Shown in pieces: positions 19,153 through 27,978 of a DNA stretch of 64,000 bases; the stretch's first letter is position 1; the number at the start of each line of letters is the position of its first letter. The notes under the pieces were generated by a model. That model was given only the letters and a program-made list of their open reading frames with translations. It did not search any database and had not been told where the DNA came from. Origin of the DNA: Shimia_B sp038528385 (GTDB lineage: Bacteria > Pseudomonadota > Alphaproteobacteria > Rhodobacterales > Rhodobacteraceae). The translations under genes and the position numbers were made by a program. The stretch covers positions 186,001 through 250,000 of the forward strand of contig JBCBET010000002.1 of NCBI GenBank assembly GCA_038528385.1. Reading direction: 5' to 3'.

Positions 19153-21474
19153 ATGACCCGCTTCACCGCGCCCGTCGCCGAACAAATCTGGGACATGAAG
19201 TATCGCCTCAAGGACGCCGATGGAACGCCCCGCGACGAAACGGTGGAGGATACCTGGGCGCGCGTGGCAAAGGCCTTGGCAAGCGTCGAGGCGGAGCCGG
19301 AGCGCCACGAGGCGGCGTTCTACGGCGCGCTCGAGGATTTCCGGTTCCTGCCCGCCGGGCGCATCACCGCGGGCGCGGGCACGGGGCGCAAGGTGACGCT
19401 CTTCAACTGCTTCGTCATGGGCACGATCCCCGACGACATGGGCGGCATCTTCGACATGCTCAAGGAGGCCGCGCTGACGATGCAGCAGGGCGGCGGGATC
19501 GGCTACGACTTCTCCACGATCCGGCCCAAGGGCGCCGCCGTGGCGGGCGTGGCCGCCGATGCCTCGGGGCCCTTGAGCTTCATGGATGTGTGGGACGCCA
19601 TGTGCCGCACGATCATGTCGGCGGGCTCGCGGCGCGGCGCGATGATGGCGGTGCTGCGCTGCGATCACCCCGATATCGAGGCCTTCATCGAGGCGAAATC
19701 CGATGCCGCGCGGCTCCGCATGTTCAACGTCTCGGTGCTCGTCACCGATCCGTTCATGGAGGCGGTGAAAGCCGACAAGCCCTGGGACCTCGTCTTCGGC
19801 GGCAAGACCTACCGCACGGTGCGGGCGCGCGACCTTTGGGACAAGATCATGCAATCGACGTTCGATTATGCCGAACCGGGCGTGATCTTCATCGACCGCA
19901 TCAACCGCGCCAACAACCTGAACTACTGCGAGACGATCGCGGCCACGAACCCCTGCGGTGAGCAGCCGCTCCCGCCCTATGGCGCGTGTCTTCTGGGCTC
20001 GATCAACCTCGCAAAGCTGGTACCGGAGCCCTTCTCCGAGGATGCGGCGCTCGACGAGGGCGCGCTCGATGATCTCGTGACGACCGCCGTGCGGATGATG
20101 GACAACGTCGTCGATGCCTCCCGCTTCCCGCTCGAGGCGCAGGCGCGCGAGGCTGAGGCCAAACGCCGGATCGGGCTGGGCGTCACCGGGCTCGCCGATG
20201 CGCTCCTCATGGTGGGCTCGCGCTACGGCTCCGAGGAGGCGGCACGTCTCACCGATCGCTGGCTGGGCCGGATCGCGCGCGCCGCGTACCTGGCCTCGGC
20301 GCAGTTGGCGGGTGAGAAGGGGCCCTTCCCGCTCTTCGACCGCGACGCCTATCTCGCCTCGGAGACCATGCAGGGGATGCCCGAAGAGGTCCGCGCCGCG
20401 GTGGCCGAGCACGGAATCCGCAACGCGCTCGTCACCTCGATTGCGCCGACTGGCACGATCTCGCTCTATGCCGGCAACGTGTCTTCCGGCATCGAGCCGG
20501 TCTTCGCCTATGCCTACACGCGCAAAGTCCTGCAGCCCGATGGCTCGAAAACCGAGGAAGAGGTGGTCGACTACGCGGTCGAGATGTGGCGCGAGCTGAA
20601 GGGCGACGCGCCGCTGCCCGATTACTTCGTGAACGCGCAGACGCTCGCCCCGCTCGAGCATGTCCGGATGCAGGCGGCGGCGCAGCGCTGGGTGGACAGC
20701 TCGATCTCGAAGACGATCAACTGCCCCGCCGACATCTCCTTCGCGGATTTCAAGGATGTCTACATGGCCGCCTGGGATCAGGGATGTAAGGGCTGCACGA
20801 CGTATCGGCCGAACGATGTGACGGGCTCGGTGCTCTCCGTCTCAGAGGAGGCGAAGGCCGAAGCGGAGGTCCCCCCGGCTCGGGAGCAGGACGAGGCGGA
20901 CGTGTCGCGGATCGCGGCGATCGATGTGCCGGCGCGGGGCGCGGATATCGTGCATCTCTCCGAGCCGCTTGACCGGCCCGCGGCGCTCGAGGGCAATACC
21001 TACAAGCTCAAATGGCCCGACAGCGAGCACGCGCTTTACATCACGATCAACGACATCGTACTCGGGCGGCAGCGGCGGCCCTTCGAGATCTTCGTGAATT
21101 CGAAGAACATGGAGCATTTCGCCTGGACGGTGGCGCTCACGCGGATGATCTCCGCGGTGTTCCGGCGGGGCGGGGACGTGTCCTTCGTCGTCGAAGAGCT
21201 GAAGGCCGTCTTCGACCCCCGCGGCGGGGCCTGGATGCAGGGCAAGTACGTCCCGTCCATTCTGGCGGCCATCGGCGGCGTCATCGAGCAGCATCTGATC
21301 TCCATCGGGTTCATCGCGGGCGAAGGCATGGGGCTGAAGGCGGATCCGCAGGCGGAGGTGCACCGGATGCAGTCACACCCCGGCACGGCGTGCTCGAGCT
21401 GCGGCAGTTTTGAGATGCGCATGGTGGAGGGCTGCATGACCTGCGCGAACTGCGGCTACTCGAAATGCGGTTGA
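19153..21474 (+). CDS. nrdJ: Adenosylcobalamin-dependent ribonucleotide reductase, class II
   Basis: Reduces ribonucleotides to deoxyribonucleotides using B12 (773 aa). Motifs: TLFNCFVMGTIPDDMGG with a redox Cys, GGGIGYDFSTIRP, NPCGEQPLPPYGACLLGSINL with the thiyl-radical Cys and the active-site Glu, and APTGTISLYAGNVSSGIEP. The C-terminal tail has two CxxC-type pairs (CSSCG; CMTCANCGYSKCG), the thioredoxin-reducible and zinc-binding region. It works with or without oxygen, so it links to cobalamin supply (cbiX upstream). A likely NrdR site lies in the promoter. The next gene starts 1 nt after the stop. Confidence 0.95.
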   Translation: MTRFTAPVAEQIWDMKYRLKDADGTPRDETVEDTWARVAKALASVEAEPERHEAAFYGALEDFRFLPAGRITAGAGTGRKVTLFNCFVMGTIPDDMGGIFDMLKEAALTMQQGGGIGYDFSTIRPKGAAVAGVAADASGPLSFMDVWDAMCRTIMSAGSRRGAMMAVLRCDHPDIEAFIEAKSDAARLRMFNVSVLVTDPFMEAVKADKPWDLVFGGKTYRTVRARDLWDKIMQSTFDYAEPGVIFIDRINRANNLNYCETIAATNPCGEQPLPPYGACLLGSINLAKLVPEPFSEDAALDEGALDDLVTTAVRMMDNVVDASRFPLEAQAREAEAKRRIGLGVTGLADALLMVGSRYGSEEAARLTDRWLGRIARAAYLASAQLAGEKGPFPLFDRDAYLASETMQGMPEEVRAAVAEHGIRNALVTSIAPTGTISLYAGNVSSGIEPVFAYAYTRKVLQPDGSKTEEEVVDYAVEMWRELKGDAPLPDYFVNAQTLAPLEHVRMQAAAQRWVDSSISKTINCPADISFADFKDVYMAAWDQGCKGCTTYRPNDVTGSVLSVSEEAKAEAEVPPAREQDEADVSRIAAIDVPARGADIVHLSEPLDRPAALEGNTYKLKWPDSEHALYITINDIVLGRQRRPFEIFVNSKNMEHFAWTVALTRMISAVFRRGGDVSFVVEELKAVFDPRGGAWMQGKYVPSILAAIGGVIEQHLISIGFIAGEGMGLKADPQAEVHRMQSHPGTACSSCGSFEMRMVEGCMTCANCGYSKCG

Positions 21475-21475
21475 G

Positions 21476-22975
21476 ATGAACCCGGCGGAGTGGCTGGCGC
21501 GCGCGGCGCGGAGAAGCCCGGAGGCGCCGGCGCTCCTGCGCGGCGCGGAGGTCGTGGCCACCTATGCGGAGTTCGCCTGGCGCGCGGCCGGGATCGCGGG
21601 AGCGCTCCGGGCGAGGGGGATCGGGCCGGGGGATCGCGTGGCGATCTTCATGACCAACCGCACGGAATATCTCGAGGCCTTCTACGGCATTTGGTGGTCC
21701 GGGGCGGCGGCGATCCCCATCAATGGCAAGCTCCACGCCCGGGAGGCCGAATGGATCCTCGGCAATGCGGGGGCGGCGCTGGCCGTGGTCAGCGCCGATA
21801 TCGGCAGCGCCCTCGAAACCGATGTGGACATTGTGGAGGTCGCAGATCTCCCGGCCTGGTACGCCCACGCCCCCATGGCGGAGCCTGCGCCCATGGACGC
21901 CGGCGACCTCTGCTGGCTTTTCTACACATCGGGCACGACCGGTCGCCCCAAGGGCGTGATGATGAGCGCGGGCAATATCGAGGCCATGGCGCTGAGCTAT
22001 TTCGTGGATGTCGATGACGTCCTGGCCGAGGACGCGGCCCTCTACGCAGCCCCCATGAGCCACGCGGCGGGGATCTACAATTTCATGCACGTGATGCGCG
22101 GCGCGCGGCACGTGGTGCCCGCCTCGGGTGGGTTCGACCCGGTGGAGATCTTCGGCCTCGCGGCGTCTCTCGGCTCCGTTCACATGTTCGCCGCGCCCAC
22201 AATGGTGCGGCGGCTCGTGGATCACGCCAAGGCCACGGGCGCCACGGGGGAGGGATTGCGCACGGTCGTCTATGCCGGCGGGCCCATGTACAATGCCGAC
22301 ATCATCGAGGCGGTGGAGGTGTTGGGCCCCCGCTTCGTGCAGGTCTACGGGCAGGGCGAATGCCCCATGGCGATCACGGCGCTGCCGCGCGCGGATGTGG
22401 CCGACAGGACGCACGCGAATTGGCGCTCGAGGCTGGGCTCCGTCGGCACGGCGCAATCGGTGGTGCGCGTGGAGATCCTGGGCGAGGATGGCAGCGCGCT
22501 GCCCCGTGGCGAGGTGGGCGAGATCGCCGTGGCGGGCACGCCCGTCATGCTGGGCTACTGGGAGAACCCGGAGGCCACGGCGAAGACGATCCGCGACGGC
22601 TGGCTCTGGACGGGCGACATGGGGCGCATGGATGCCGACGGATACGTGACGCTCGTGGACCGCTCGAAGGACCTCATCATCTCGGGCGGCTCCAACGTCT
22701 ATCCGCGGGAGGTCGAAGAGGTGCTGCTGACCCATCCCGCCGTGCGCGAGGTGGCCGTGGTGGGCCAGCGCGACGCGGAATGGGGAGAGATCGTGGTGGC
22801 CTTCGTCGCCTGCGAGGGCGCCCTGGACCGGACCGCCCTCGATGCCCATTGCAGGACCAATATCGCGCGCTTCAAGGCGCCGAAGGCCTACCGGCAAATC
22901 GACGCTCTGCCCAAGAACAATTACGGAAAGGTGCTCAAGACGAAGCTGCGCGAGATGCTCGCCACGGGCGATTGA
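21476..22975 (+). CDS. AMP-dependent acyl-CoA synthetase/ligase
   Basis: ANL-superfamily enzyme activating a carboxylic acid to acyl-AMP and then acyl-CoA, 499 aa. The P-loop YTSGTTGRPKG lies at residue 150. It is followed by VYGQGECPM, GWLWTGDMG (A7), DRSKDLIISGGSNVYP (A8 hinge) and the catalytic Lys in PKNNYGKVLK (A10). The size and motifs fit medium/long-chain or aromatic acyl-CoA ligases; substrate cannot be read. The ATG at 21476 is 1 nt after the nrdJ stop, so it is probably translated from the same mRNA. A link to nucleotide metabolism is not obvious. Confidence 0.9.
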   Translation: MNPAEWLARAARRSPEAPALLRGAEVVATYAEFAWRAAGIAGALRARGIGPGDRVAIFMTNRTEYLEAFYGIWWSGAAAIPINGKLHAREAEWILGNAGAALAVVSADIGSALETDVDIVEVADLPAWYAHAPMAEPAPMDAGDLCWLFYTSGTTGRPKGVMMSAGNIEAMALSYFVDVDDVLAEDAALYAAPMSHAAGIYNFMHVMRGARHVVPASGGFDPVEIFGLAASLGSVHMFAAPTMVRRLVDHAKATGATGEGLRTVVYAGGPMYNADIIEAVEVLGPRFVQVYGQGECPMAITALPRADVADRTHANWRSRLGSVGTAQSVVRVEILGEDGSALPRGEVGEIAVAGTPVMLGYWENPEATAKTIRDGWLWTGDMGRMDADGYVTLVDRSKDLIISGGSNVYPREVEEVLLTHPAVREVAVVGQRDAEWGEIVVAFVACEGALDRTALDAHCRTNIARFKAPKAYRQIDALPKNNYGKVLKTKLREMLATGD

Positions 22976-23053
22976 GAGCCCCTCCCAAACAACCTCCATG
23001 CTGAGTTGTCGCTTGACATAGCGGCAGGCGCGCGGTCCCCTCGGGGCGGGGAG

Positions 23054-23395
23054 ATGGCCATGCGACAGCTCGTGGTGTTCCTTTGCTTGGTCTCGCTCTC
23101 GGCGTGCTCGTTGGTCACGGAGACGCGGAACGGACGCGAGGCCACCTCGCTCGTGCTGGGTGCGCCGTCTCTGACGGCGCCTGCGGACGGCGCTCAGGTG
23201 GTGGACATCTCGGCCCTGGGGGCCGTGTCGCGTCCCGGTGGCCTGTCGCTCGGGCTGGTGCGCCACCGTTCAGCGATCTTTCCGGCCTCCTGCGGTGCGA
23301 TCTTCATCGACCCCGATGAGGCCACCATCGCGCGACTTTCCGACATTCTCCCGAATTTATCCGACGACTGTATTCTTCAAAGGAGTTCATCATGA
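23054..23395 (+). CDS. Predicted small lipoprotein
   Basis: A 113-aa protein with signal peptide and lipobox (LVVFLCLVSLSAC). The ATG at 23054 follows the purine-rich GGGGCGGGGAG. The mature part contains two Cys (PASCGAIFI, SDDCILQ) that could form a disulfide. The stop overlaps the ATG of the next lipoprotein gene (ATGA at 23392). Family not recognised. It belongs to the accessory cluster ending with the Hint gene. Confidence 0.7.
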   Translation: MAMRQLVVFLCLVSLSACSLVTETRNGREATSLVLGAPSLTAPADGAQVVDISALGAVSRPGGLSLGLVRHRSAIFPASCGAIFIDPDEATIARLSDILPNLSDDCILQRSSS

Positions 23396-23801
23396 AACAT
23401 CTGGCATTTCCGGCCCTTCTCTTGGGCCTCGGGGGCTGTGTCGATCCGGCCAACGCCCCGCTCGTTTTTTCTCAGACGCAGGTGCTCGGCGTGGGGGTCG
23501 AGACGGGGCCGCGGACGGGCCCGCCGACGTGACGGTGGGGTTCAAGTCCCAGAACCTCGCGATCGTGCCGACCATCGCCGGACCCGAGGGCGCGCAGGGC
23601 CGCATCCAGTCGGAGCGTCCCGGCACCGCCACGGATGCCCTGTCGACCTTCGGCTCCTTCGAGACGAACGCGGCAGGGTCTGGAGGCGTGGGCATCGGGC
23701 AGTTCTTCTCCACCGGGCTCGCGGCGCAGACGATCGCGCAGGGCCTCGGCTGTGCCGCCTCGGCGAGCGCCGGTGCCACGAACACCGCGAATGTGTGCTG
23801 A
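23392..23801 (+). pseudogene. Lipoprotein gene interrupted by a frameshift
   Basis: The first frame encodes MKHLAFPALLLGLGGC, a lipoprotein signal, and continues FSQTQVLGVGVET before reaching a TGA at 23530-23532. The frame one base back then carries a coherent protein: DVTVGFKSQNLAIVPTIAGPEG, DALSTFGSFETN and GIGQFFSTGLAAQTIAQGLG, ending in Cys at the stop 23799-23801. The two halves read as one lipoprotein of about 136 aa of a type seen in alphaproteobacteria. One base appears to be missing in the G/C-rich stretch 23505-23529. It may be a true mutation, a sequencing error, or -1 frameshifting. RBS AAAGGAG precedes the ATG. Confidence 0.7.
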
Positions 23802-23816
23802 GCGTGAGGACTGGTC

Positions 23817-25013
23817 ATGCCCCTTGCTCCGCTCCCCCCGCTGCCACCGCTCCCCCCGTTGAGACCCGTGAGACCCTTGGGGCCGCTTCCCGCCCTTGCC
23901 GCCGCGGCCGCGCCGCAGGGCGCGCCGCCGCCCGGACCGGCGGCGGCACCCGCCCCCGCGCATATCCCTGGGCCAGCCCCCGCCGCCGCCGGTCCCGATG
24001 ACATCGTGGCGGCGTCGGTGCCCCGGCCCGGCGTCGTGCGCTACCGGCGCGGCGACGGCTCCATCCTGGAGAAATCCGGGGGCAGCCGCGCCTGGCGCAA
24101 CAACAACCCCGGCAACATCATCTCGGGCTCCTTCGTCGATGCCCACGGCGCCGTGGGTTCCGACGGCGTCATGGCCATATTCCCGGACCGTCAGACCGGG
24201 CGCGCGGCAATCGAGACGCTGCTCCGCGCCAAGTCCTACCGCGATCTCACGATCCGCGAGGCGATATTCAGGTATGCGCCCCCGAACGAGAACGACAGCG
24301 CGGGCTACGTGGCCTTCGTTGTGGGCGAGACGGGTCTCGCCGAGGACACGGTGCTCTCCACGCTGCTGGTGGCGGACCTGCGCAAGATCGTGCGGGCGAT
24401 CGAGGTCATGGAGGGATGGACGGTCGGCACCCTGACGGATGAACGCGACGCTCCCGCCCCCGCGCCGGGCCTCGTGACGGCTGCCGCGGTGGCCCATGAA
24501 TGGATGAAGATCGCGGAGGCCGAGGCGGCGCTGCCGGTCCATCAACGGTCCGAATGGCCCGACAGCGCGCCCGCCGGAGAGCGGGAAAACCCGCGCATCC
24601 TCGAATACCTCAACAGCTGTGACCACTATGCGGGCAACCCCGCCGACAGCGACGAGATTTCCTGGTGCGCCGGGTTCGTGAACTTCTGTCTCGAGAGGGC
24701 GGGCTTCCGGGGCAACGAGCATCCCGGCGCGCGCTCGGTCTTCTGGAACAGGAGAAACCAATTCGTGCCGTTGCCGCAGCCCGCCTTCGGGGCAATCGCC
24801 GTGCTCAGGGACGCGCCGTTCGGCGATCCGACCTGGGAAACCGGGTCCGGCCATGTGGGGTTCATCGTGGATGCCGATGCCACGGGCCTGACCCTTCTAG
24901 GAGGTAACCAGTCGAATACCGTGCGGCGCAGTTTCTACGCGCTGCCCCAGCGCGACGCCCAGGGCGCGGTCACGCGGCGGCTTGAGGCGATTATGATGCC
25001 GCGGATGAATTGA
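23817..25013 (+). CDS. Peptidoglycan-hydrolase-like protein (TIGR02594/CHAP-like) with Pro-rich N-terminus
   Basis: A 398-aa protein in three parts. Residues 1-60 are Pro/Ala-rich (LPPLPPLPPL). Residues 75-210 hold a domain starting RNNNPGNI (94-101), known from phage and secreted cell-wall proteins. The C-terminal domain resembles TIGR02594, an NlpC/P60-CHAP type Cys peptidase: EISWCAGFVN (Cys284), GHVGFIVD (His346) and LLGGNQSNTV. No standard signal peptide is seen; the Pro-rich start could be an export or anchoring region. RBS TGAGGA precedes the ATG. It sits behind two lipoprotein genes and before a Hint protein, so an exported cell-wall enzyme is likely. Confidence 0.75.
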   Translation: MPLAPLPPLPPLPPLRPVRPLGPLPALAAAAAPQGAPPPGPAAAPAPAHIPGPAPAAAGPDDIVAASVPRPGVVRYRRGDGSILEKSGGSRAWRNNNPGNIISGSFVDAHGAVGSDGVMAIFPDRQTGRAAIETLLRAKSYRDLTIREAIFRYAPPNENDSAGYVAFVVGETGLAEDTVLSTLLVADLRKIVRAIEVMEGWTVGTLTDERDAPAPAPGLVTAAAVAHEWMKIAEAEAALPVHQRSEWPDSAPAGERENPRILEYLNSCDHYAGNPADSDEISWCAGFVNFCLERAGFRGNEHPGARSVFWNRRNQFVPLPQPAFGAIAVLRDAPFGDPTWETGSGHVGFIVDADATGLTLLGGNQSNTVRRSFYALPQRDAQGAVTRRLEAIMMPRMN

Positions 25014-25188
25014 GCCTGCCCGCGGTGGGTGCGGGTACGGGGGCGCGAGGCGGTTCGGGACGTTTTTCGGACCGTCGCGCGCTTTTGGGGATTCACAGGG
25101 CGAATCACCCCCGCTATGATTCGGGGGATAAGGGTGAAGGTGTTGTGTGAGCGGCACTCCATAAAACACTCGAGGCAGGGCATCAGGC

Positions 25189-26226
25189 ATGGAAACGGGC
25201 TTTCGAGGCACGTTCGTCATCTCCTGGTCGCAGACGCAAACAGACGGCGAAACCGCCGCACCCCCATCGGCGCTGGCAGCCAGTAAGACCTGGCGCTGGG
25301 CGGGGGACGTGGTCCGCGTGGACGGGCCGGGCGCGCTGCTGCGACTGGACGGGGCAAACGGAGACGCTGAGCTGCGCAGGCGAGCGGCGGACCGGGTCCG
25401 CAGGCTCGTCGGCGCAGCTCGCGCAAACACCACCGATCTGGAAAATGTGGATCTCAGCGACTTCGCCCCGCTGCGGGACGATTGTTTCGTGGTGACCGAT
25501 GGGCGCGGCGCGTTCGTGGTGAGCATCGTGGAGGTGCCGAGCGGTCCGCCCCTGGCGATGTTCGTCGACGACGTGCCGCCCTCCGGCGTCGATCTCTGGG
25601 TGGTGGAAAGCAGGATCGCACCCGCGCCGGAGCGCCCGGCGCAGACCGCCCCCGATGCGGGGCGGATGATCTGCTTTACCCCCGGAACGCAGATCAGGCT
25701 CGGCGCGGGCGTCGTGGACGTGGCGGCGCTGCGCCCGGGCGACCTGGTGCAGACCAAGGATAACGGGCTCCAGGAGGTGCTCTGGGTGGGCGCGCGGCGC
25801 ATCACGGGGGCGCGGCTCCACGTGATGCCGGAGCTCGCCCCGGTCCGGTTCACCTCCGGCGCGCTGGGCTCCGGACGCCCCGACGCGGAGCTCGTGGTGT
25901 CGCCCGAACACAGGATGCTCGTGAAGGGTCCGCGCGCCCGGGCGCTCTTCAATTCAGAGGAGGTACTCGTGAGCGCGCGGGACCTCGCGGACGGGCAGGG
26001 CATCTGGATCGACCGCCTCGTGCGCGAGATCATCTATGTGCATGTCCTCTTCGAACGCCACGAGATCGTCTTCGCCAATGGGTTGGAAACCGAAAGCTTC
26101 CACCCCGCGCAGGCCGCGCTCACCGACGCGCAGGCGGAGGCGGTGCGTGCCTTCTCCACCGGCGCCGACAGCGCGCGGCGGGTGCTGAGCAAGAGCGAGG
26201 CCGCGATCCTCGGCCACGCGGCCTAG
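25189..26226 (+). CDS. Hint-domain protein (Hedgehog/intein-type)
   Basis: A 345-aa protein. The N-terminal 160 residues are not recognised. From Cys162 it has a Hint domain: CFTPGTQIRLGAGVVDVAALRPGD, then VVSPEHRMLV and the ending HEIVFANGLETESFHP. This is the Hint_2 type frequent in Rhodobacteraceae exported or surface proteins, with an N-terminal Cys as nucleophile for possible self-cleavage. No HN-Cys splice junction is present, so protein splicing is unlikely. Its stop overlaps that of the convergent COG0523 gene. Confidence 0.8.
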   Translation: METGFRGTFVISWSQTQTDGETAAPPSALAASKTWRWAGDVVRVDGPGALLRLDGANGDAELRRRAADRVRRLVGAARANTTDLENVDLSDFAPLRDDCFVVTDGRGAFVVSIVEVPSGPPLAMFVDDVPPSGVDLWVVESRIAPAPERPAQTAPDAGRMICFTPGTQIRLGAGVVDVAALRPGDLVQTKDNGLQEVLWVGARRITGARLHVMPELAPVRFTSGALGSGRPDAELVVSPEHRMLVKGPRARALFNSEEVLVSARDLADGQGIWIDRLVREIIYVHVLFERHEIVFANGLETESFHPAQAALTDAQAEAVRAFSTGADSARRVLSKSEAAILGHAA

Positions 26227-27440
26227 GCCGCCTCTTCGGCGCGGCGCCATCCCGGGAACGGGTCCGGATAATCCATGGGCAGCGCAGCGGGCCCGGCGGC
26301 TGCCACGGCGGGCACGAGGCACGCATCGAGCCGGGCCTTCAGCGCGGGCCAATCGATCCCCGACCCGATGAAGACGATCTCCTGACGCCGATCGCCCCAG
26401 GGCTCCTGCCAATGGGCCTCCATGTAGCTGCGCATGCCCTCGTGCTGGGGCCAGCGCGTCTCCGGCACCGAGGCCCACCAGGTGCCGAGGGGCTTGACGG
26501 ACGACAGCGCCCCCGCCAGCGAGAATTCGGCGACCCAATCGGGCCGCGTGGCGATCCAGAAATGGCCCTTGGCGCGAATGACGCCGGGCAGGTCGCCGTT
26601 CAGCACGTCGAGGATGCGCTCCGGGATGAAAGGTTGACGCGCGCGGTAGACGAAGGATGCCACGCCGTATTCCTCCGTTTCGGGCACGTGATCGGCGAAG
26701 CCGTAGAGCTCCTTGGCCCACATCGGATGTTCGTGGGCCTTGTCGAAGTCGAAGATGCCGGTGTCGAGGATCCGCTCCGCGGGGACATCGGAATAGTCCG
26801 TCTCGATGATCCGGGCATCAGCGTTGAGGGAGCGGATGATCTTGCGCGCGGCGTCGGTCTTTTCCGGGCCGGCATCGGTCACCTTGTTGAGGATCACCAC
26901 GTCTGCGAATTCGATCTGCTCCACGAGGAGGTTCACGAGCGTGCGGTCGTCCTCTTCGCCCAGCGTTTCGCCGCGGTCGCTGAGGAAGTCGTGGGACGAA
27001 TAGTCGTTGAGGAGGTTCGCGGCGTCCACGACCGTCGCCATCGTGTCGAGGCGCGAGACGTCCGAGAGGCTTTCGCCCGCCTCGTCGCGGAAGTCGAAGG
27101 TCGCCGCCACCGGAAGCGGTTCCGAAATCCCGGTCGATTCGATGAGGAGATAGTCGAAGCGGCCCTCGCCGGCCAGCTTGCGCACCTCCTGCAACAGATC
27201 ATCGCGCAGTGTGCAGCATATGCAGCCGTTCGACATCTCCACCAGCGTCTCGTCGGTGCGCGACAGCTCGGTGTCGGCGCGCACGAGGTCGGCGTCGATA
27301 TTCACCTCGGACATGTCGTTGACGATGACCGCCACCCGCCGACCGTCCCGGTTGTTGAGGACGCGATTGAGCAGGGTCGTCTTCCCGGCCCCGAGAAAGC
27401 CCGACAGGACGGTGACGGGCAGGCGTGTGTCTTTGGGCAT
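26223..27440 (-). CDS. COG0523 (CobW-family) GTPase, probable zinc metallochaperone
   Basis: A G3E GTPase of 405 aa: Walker A GFLGAGKTTLLN, the metal motif GCICC (NGCICCTLRDDL), Walker B-type LLIESTGISEP and the base-specificity NKVTD. The C-terminal CobW_C domain covers GHFWIATRPDW onwards. The ATG at 27440 gives the usual MPKDTRLPVTVLSGF start. The Zur-like box 31-47 bp upstream points to zinc, as in ZagA/ZigA proteins that sustain zinc enzymes during starvation, rather than to cobalamin. That assignment is inference from the operator. Confidence 0.88.
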   Translation of the reverse strand: MPKDTRLPVTVLSGFLGAGKTTLLNRVLNNRDGRRVAVIVNDMSEVNIDADLVRADTELSRTDETLVEMSNGCICCTLRDDLLQEVRKLAGEGRFDYLLIESTGISEPLPVAATFDFRDEAGESLSDVSRLDTMATVVDAANLLNDYSSHDFLSDRGETLGEEDDRTLVNLLVEQIEFADVVILNKVTDAGPEKTDAARKIIRSLNADARIIETDYSDVPAERILDTGIFDFDKAHEHPMWAKELYGFADHVPETEEYGVASFVYRARQPFIPERILDVLNGDLPGVIRAKGHFWIATRPDWVAEFSLAGALSSVKPLGTWWASVPETRWPQHEGMRSYMEAHWQEPWGDRRQEIVFIGSGIDWPALKARLDACLVPAVAAAGPAALPMDYPDPFPGWRRAEEAA

Positions 27441-27470
27441 GGAGAACCTCGCTGACGGCTGGATTGCGGG

Positions 27471-27487
27471 GTTTGTTATAACATTAC
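27471..27487 (-). promoter_or_regulatory. Zur-like operator upstream of the COG0523 gene
   Basis: Read on the minus strand it is GTAATGTTATAACAAAC, an imperfect palindrome around TGTTATAACA. This agrees with alphaproteobacterial Zur boxes (pattern GATATGTTATAACATATC or GTAATGTTATAACATTAC, from memory). It lies just upstream of the start, where repressor binding would block transcription under zinc sufficiency. Confidence 0.65.
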
Positions 27488-27566
27488 GTTTGCGCGGCGC
27501 AAGGCGGACTGATCCGTGGTGCCATGTCACGGGGGACAGGGTGGCGATCACCGGGCGCGGTGGGGC

Positions 27567-27830
27567 TCAGGCGCGCCCGGCCTCGGACCGCTCATGGTCC
27601 TTGCTCAATAGCCGACGCTCCGCATCCGAGAGTACCGCCAGCGCATCCGGTTCGCTCAGCCCGCGGGCACAGGCGCTCTCCCAGATGCGGCGCGCGGAGG
27701 TCGGTGACCAAGGGAGCGCCGCCTCCGCGAGCCATCCGCGGACCGGGGCCGGCAGCGCGTCGAAACTCTGCATCGGGTCGCAGGCTCTGCGGCGCCGCTT
27801 GAGGCGCGTCTCTCCCAGGTTTCGGGTCAT
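27567..27830 (-). CDS. DUF6525-like small protein
   Basis: An 87-aa basic protein beginning MTRNLGETRLKRRRR, then DALPAPVRGWLAEAALPWSPTSARRIW. This matches, from memory, a Rhodobacteraceae family annotated DUF6525. The ATG at 27830 is preferred over longer starts because the family begins with this MxRNLG segment. It lies between two Zur-like boxes and upstream of the COG0523 gene, so a role in zinc homeostasis is plausible. No Cys/His metal motif is visible apart from one Cys. Confidence 0.7.
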   Translation of the reverse strand: MTRNLGETRLKRRRRACDPMQSFDALPAPVRGWLAEAALPWSPTSARRIWESACARGLSEPDALAVLSDAERRLLSKDHERSEAGRA

Positions 27831-27883
27831 GGGGCGGGTCTGTCGCTCAGTGGATGGAACGGGGCTGCGGTGTGCCGAAGTGC

Positions 27884-27899
27884 GATATGTTATATCATC
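27884..27899. promoter_or_regulatory. Second Zur-like operator between DUF6525 gene and rpsD
   Basis: GATATGTTATATCATC: the left half GATATGTTATA matches the Zur pattern exactly and the right half is imperfect. It lies 54-69 bp upstream of the DUF6525 start and 31 bp before the proposed rpsD -35 element, so it most likely controls the minus-strand gene. Confidence 0.55.
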
Positions 27900-27929
27900 T
27901 GACGCCGCAAGCGAAACGCACACGGCGCA

Positions 27930-27958
27930 TTGACAGCCGCGCCGATTGCTCGCATATG
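27930..27958 (+). promoter_or_regulatory. Candidate sigma-70 promoter of rpsD
   Basis: -35 TTGACA (27930-27935), 17-bp spacer, -10 CATATG (27953-27958). Transcription would begin near 27965, giving a leader of about 95 nt before the GTG start of rpsD. Confidence 0.45.
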
Positions 27959-27978
27959 CGCCGCTCATTGGTGTTGGT

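Noticed and set aside
25189..26226. Intein or splicing protein
   Set aside because: A Hint fold is present but there is no C-terminal HN-Cys/Ser/Thr junction or downstream extein, so splicing is not expected.
26223..27440. Cobalamin-synthesis CobW
   Set aside because: The Zur-like box and absence of cob genes favour a zinc-related COG0523 member over true CobW.
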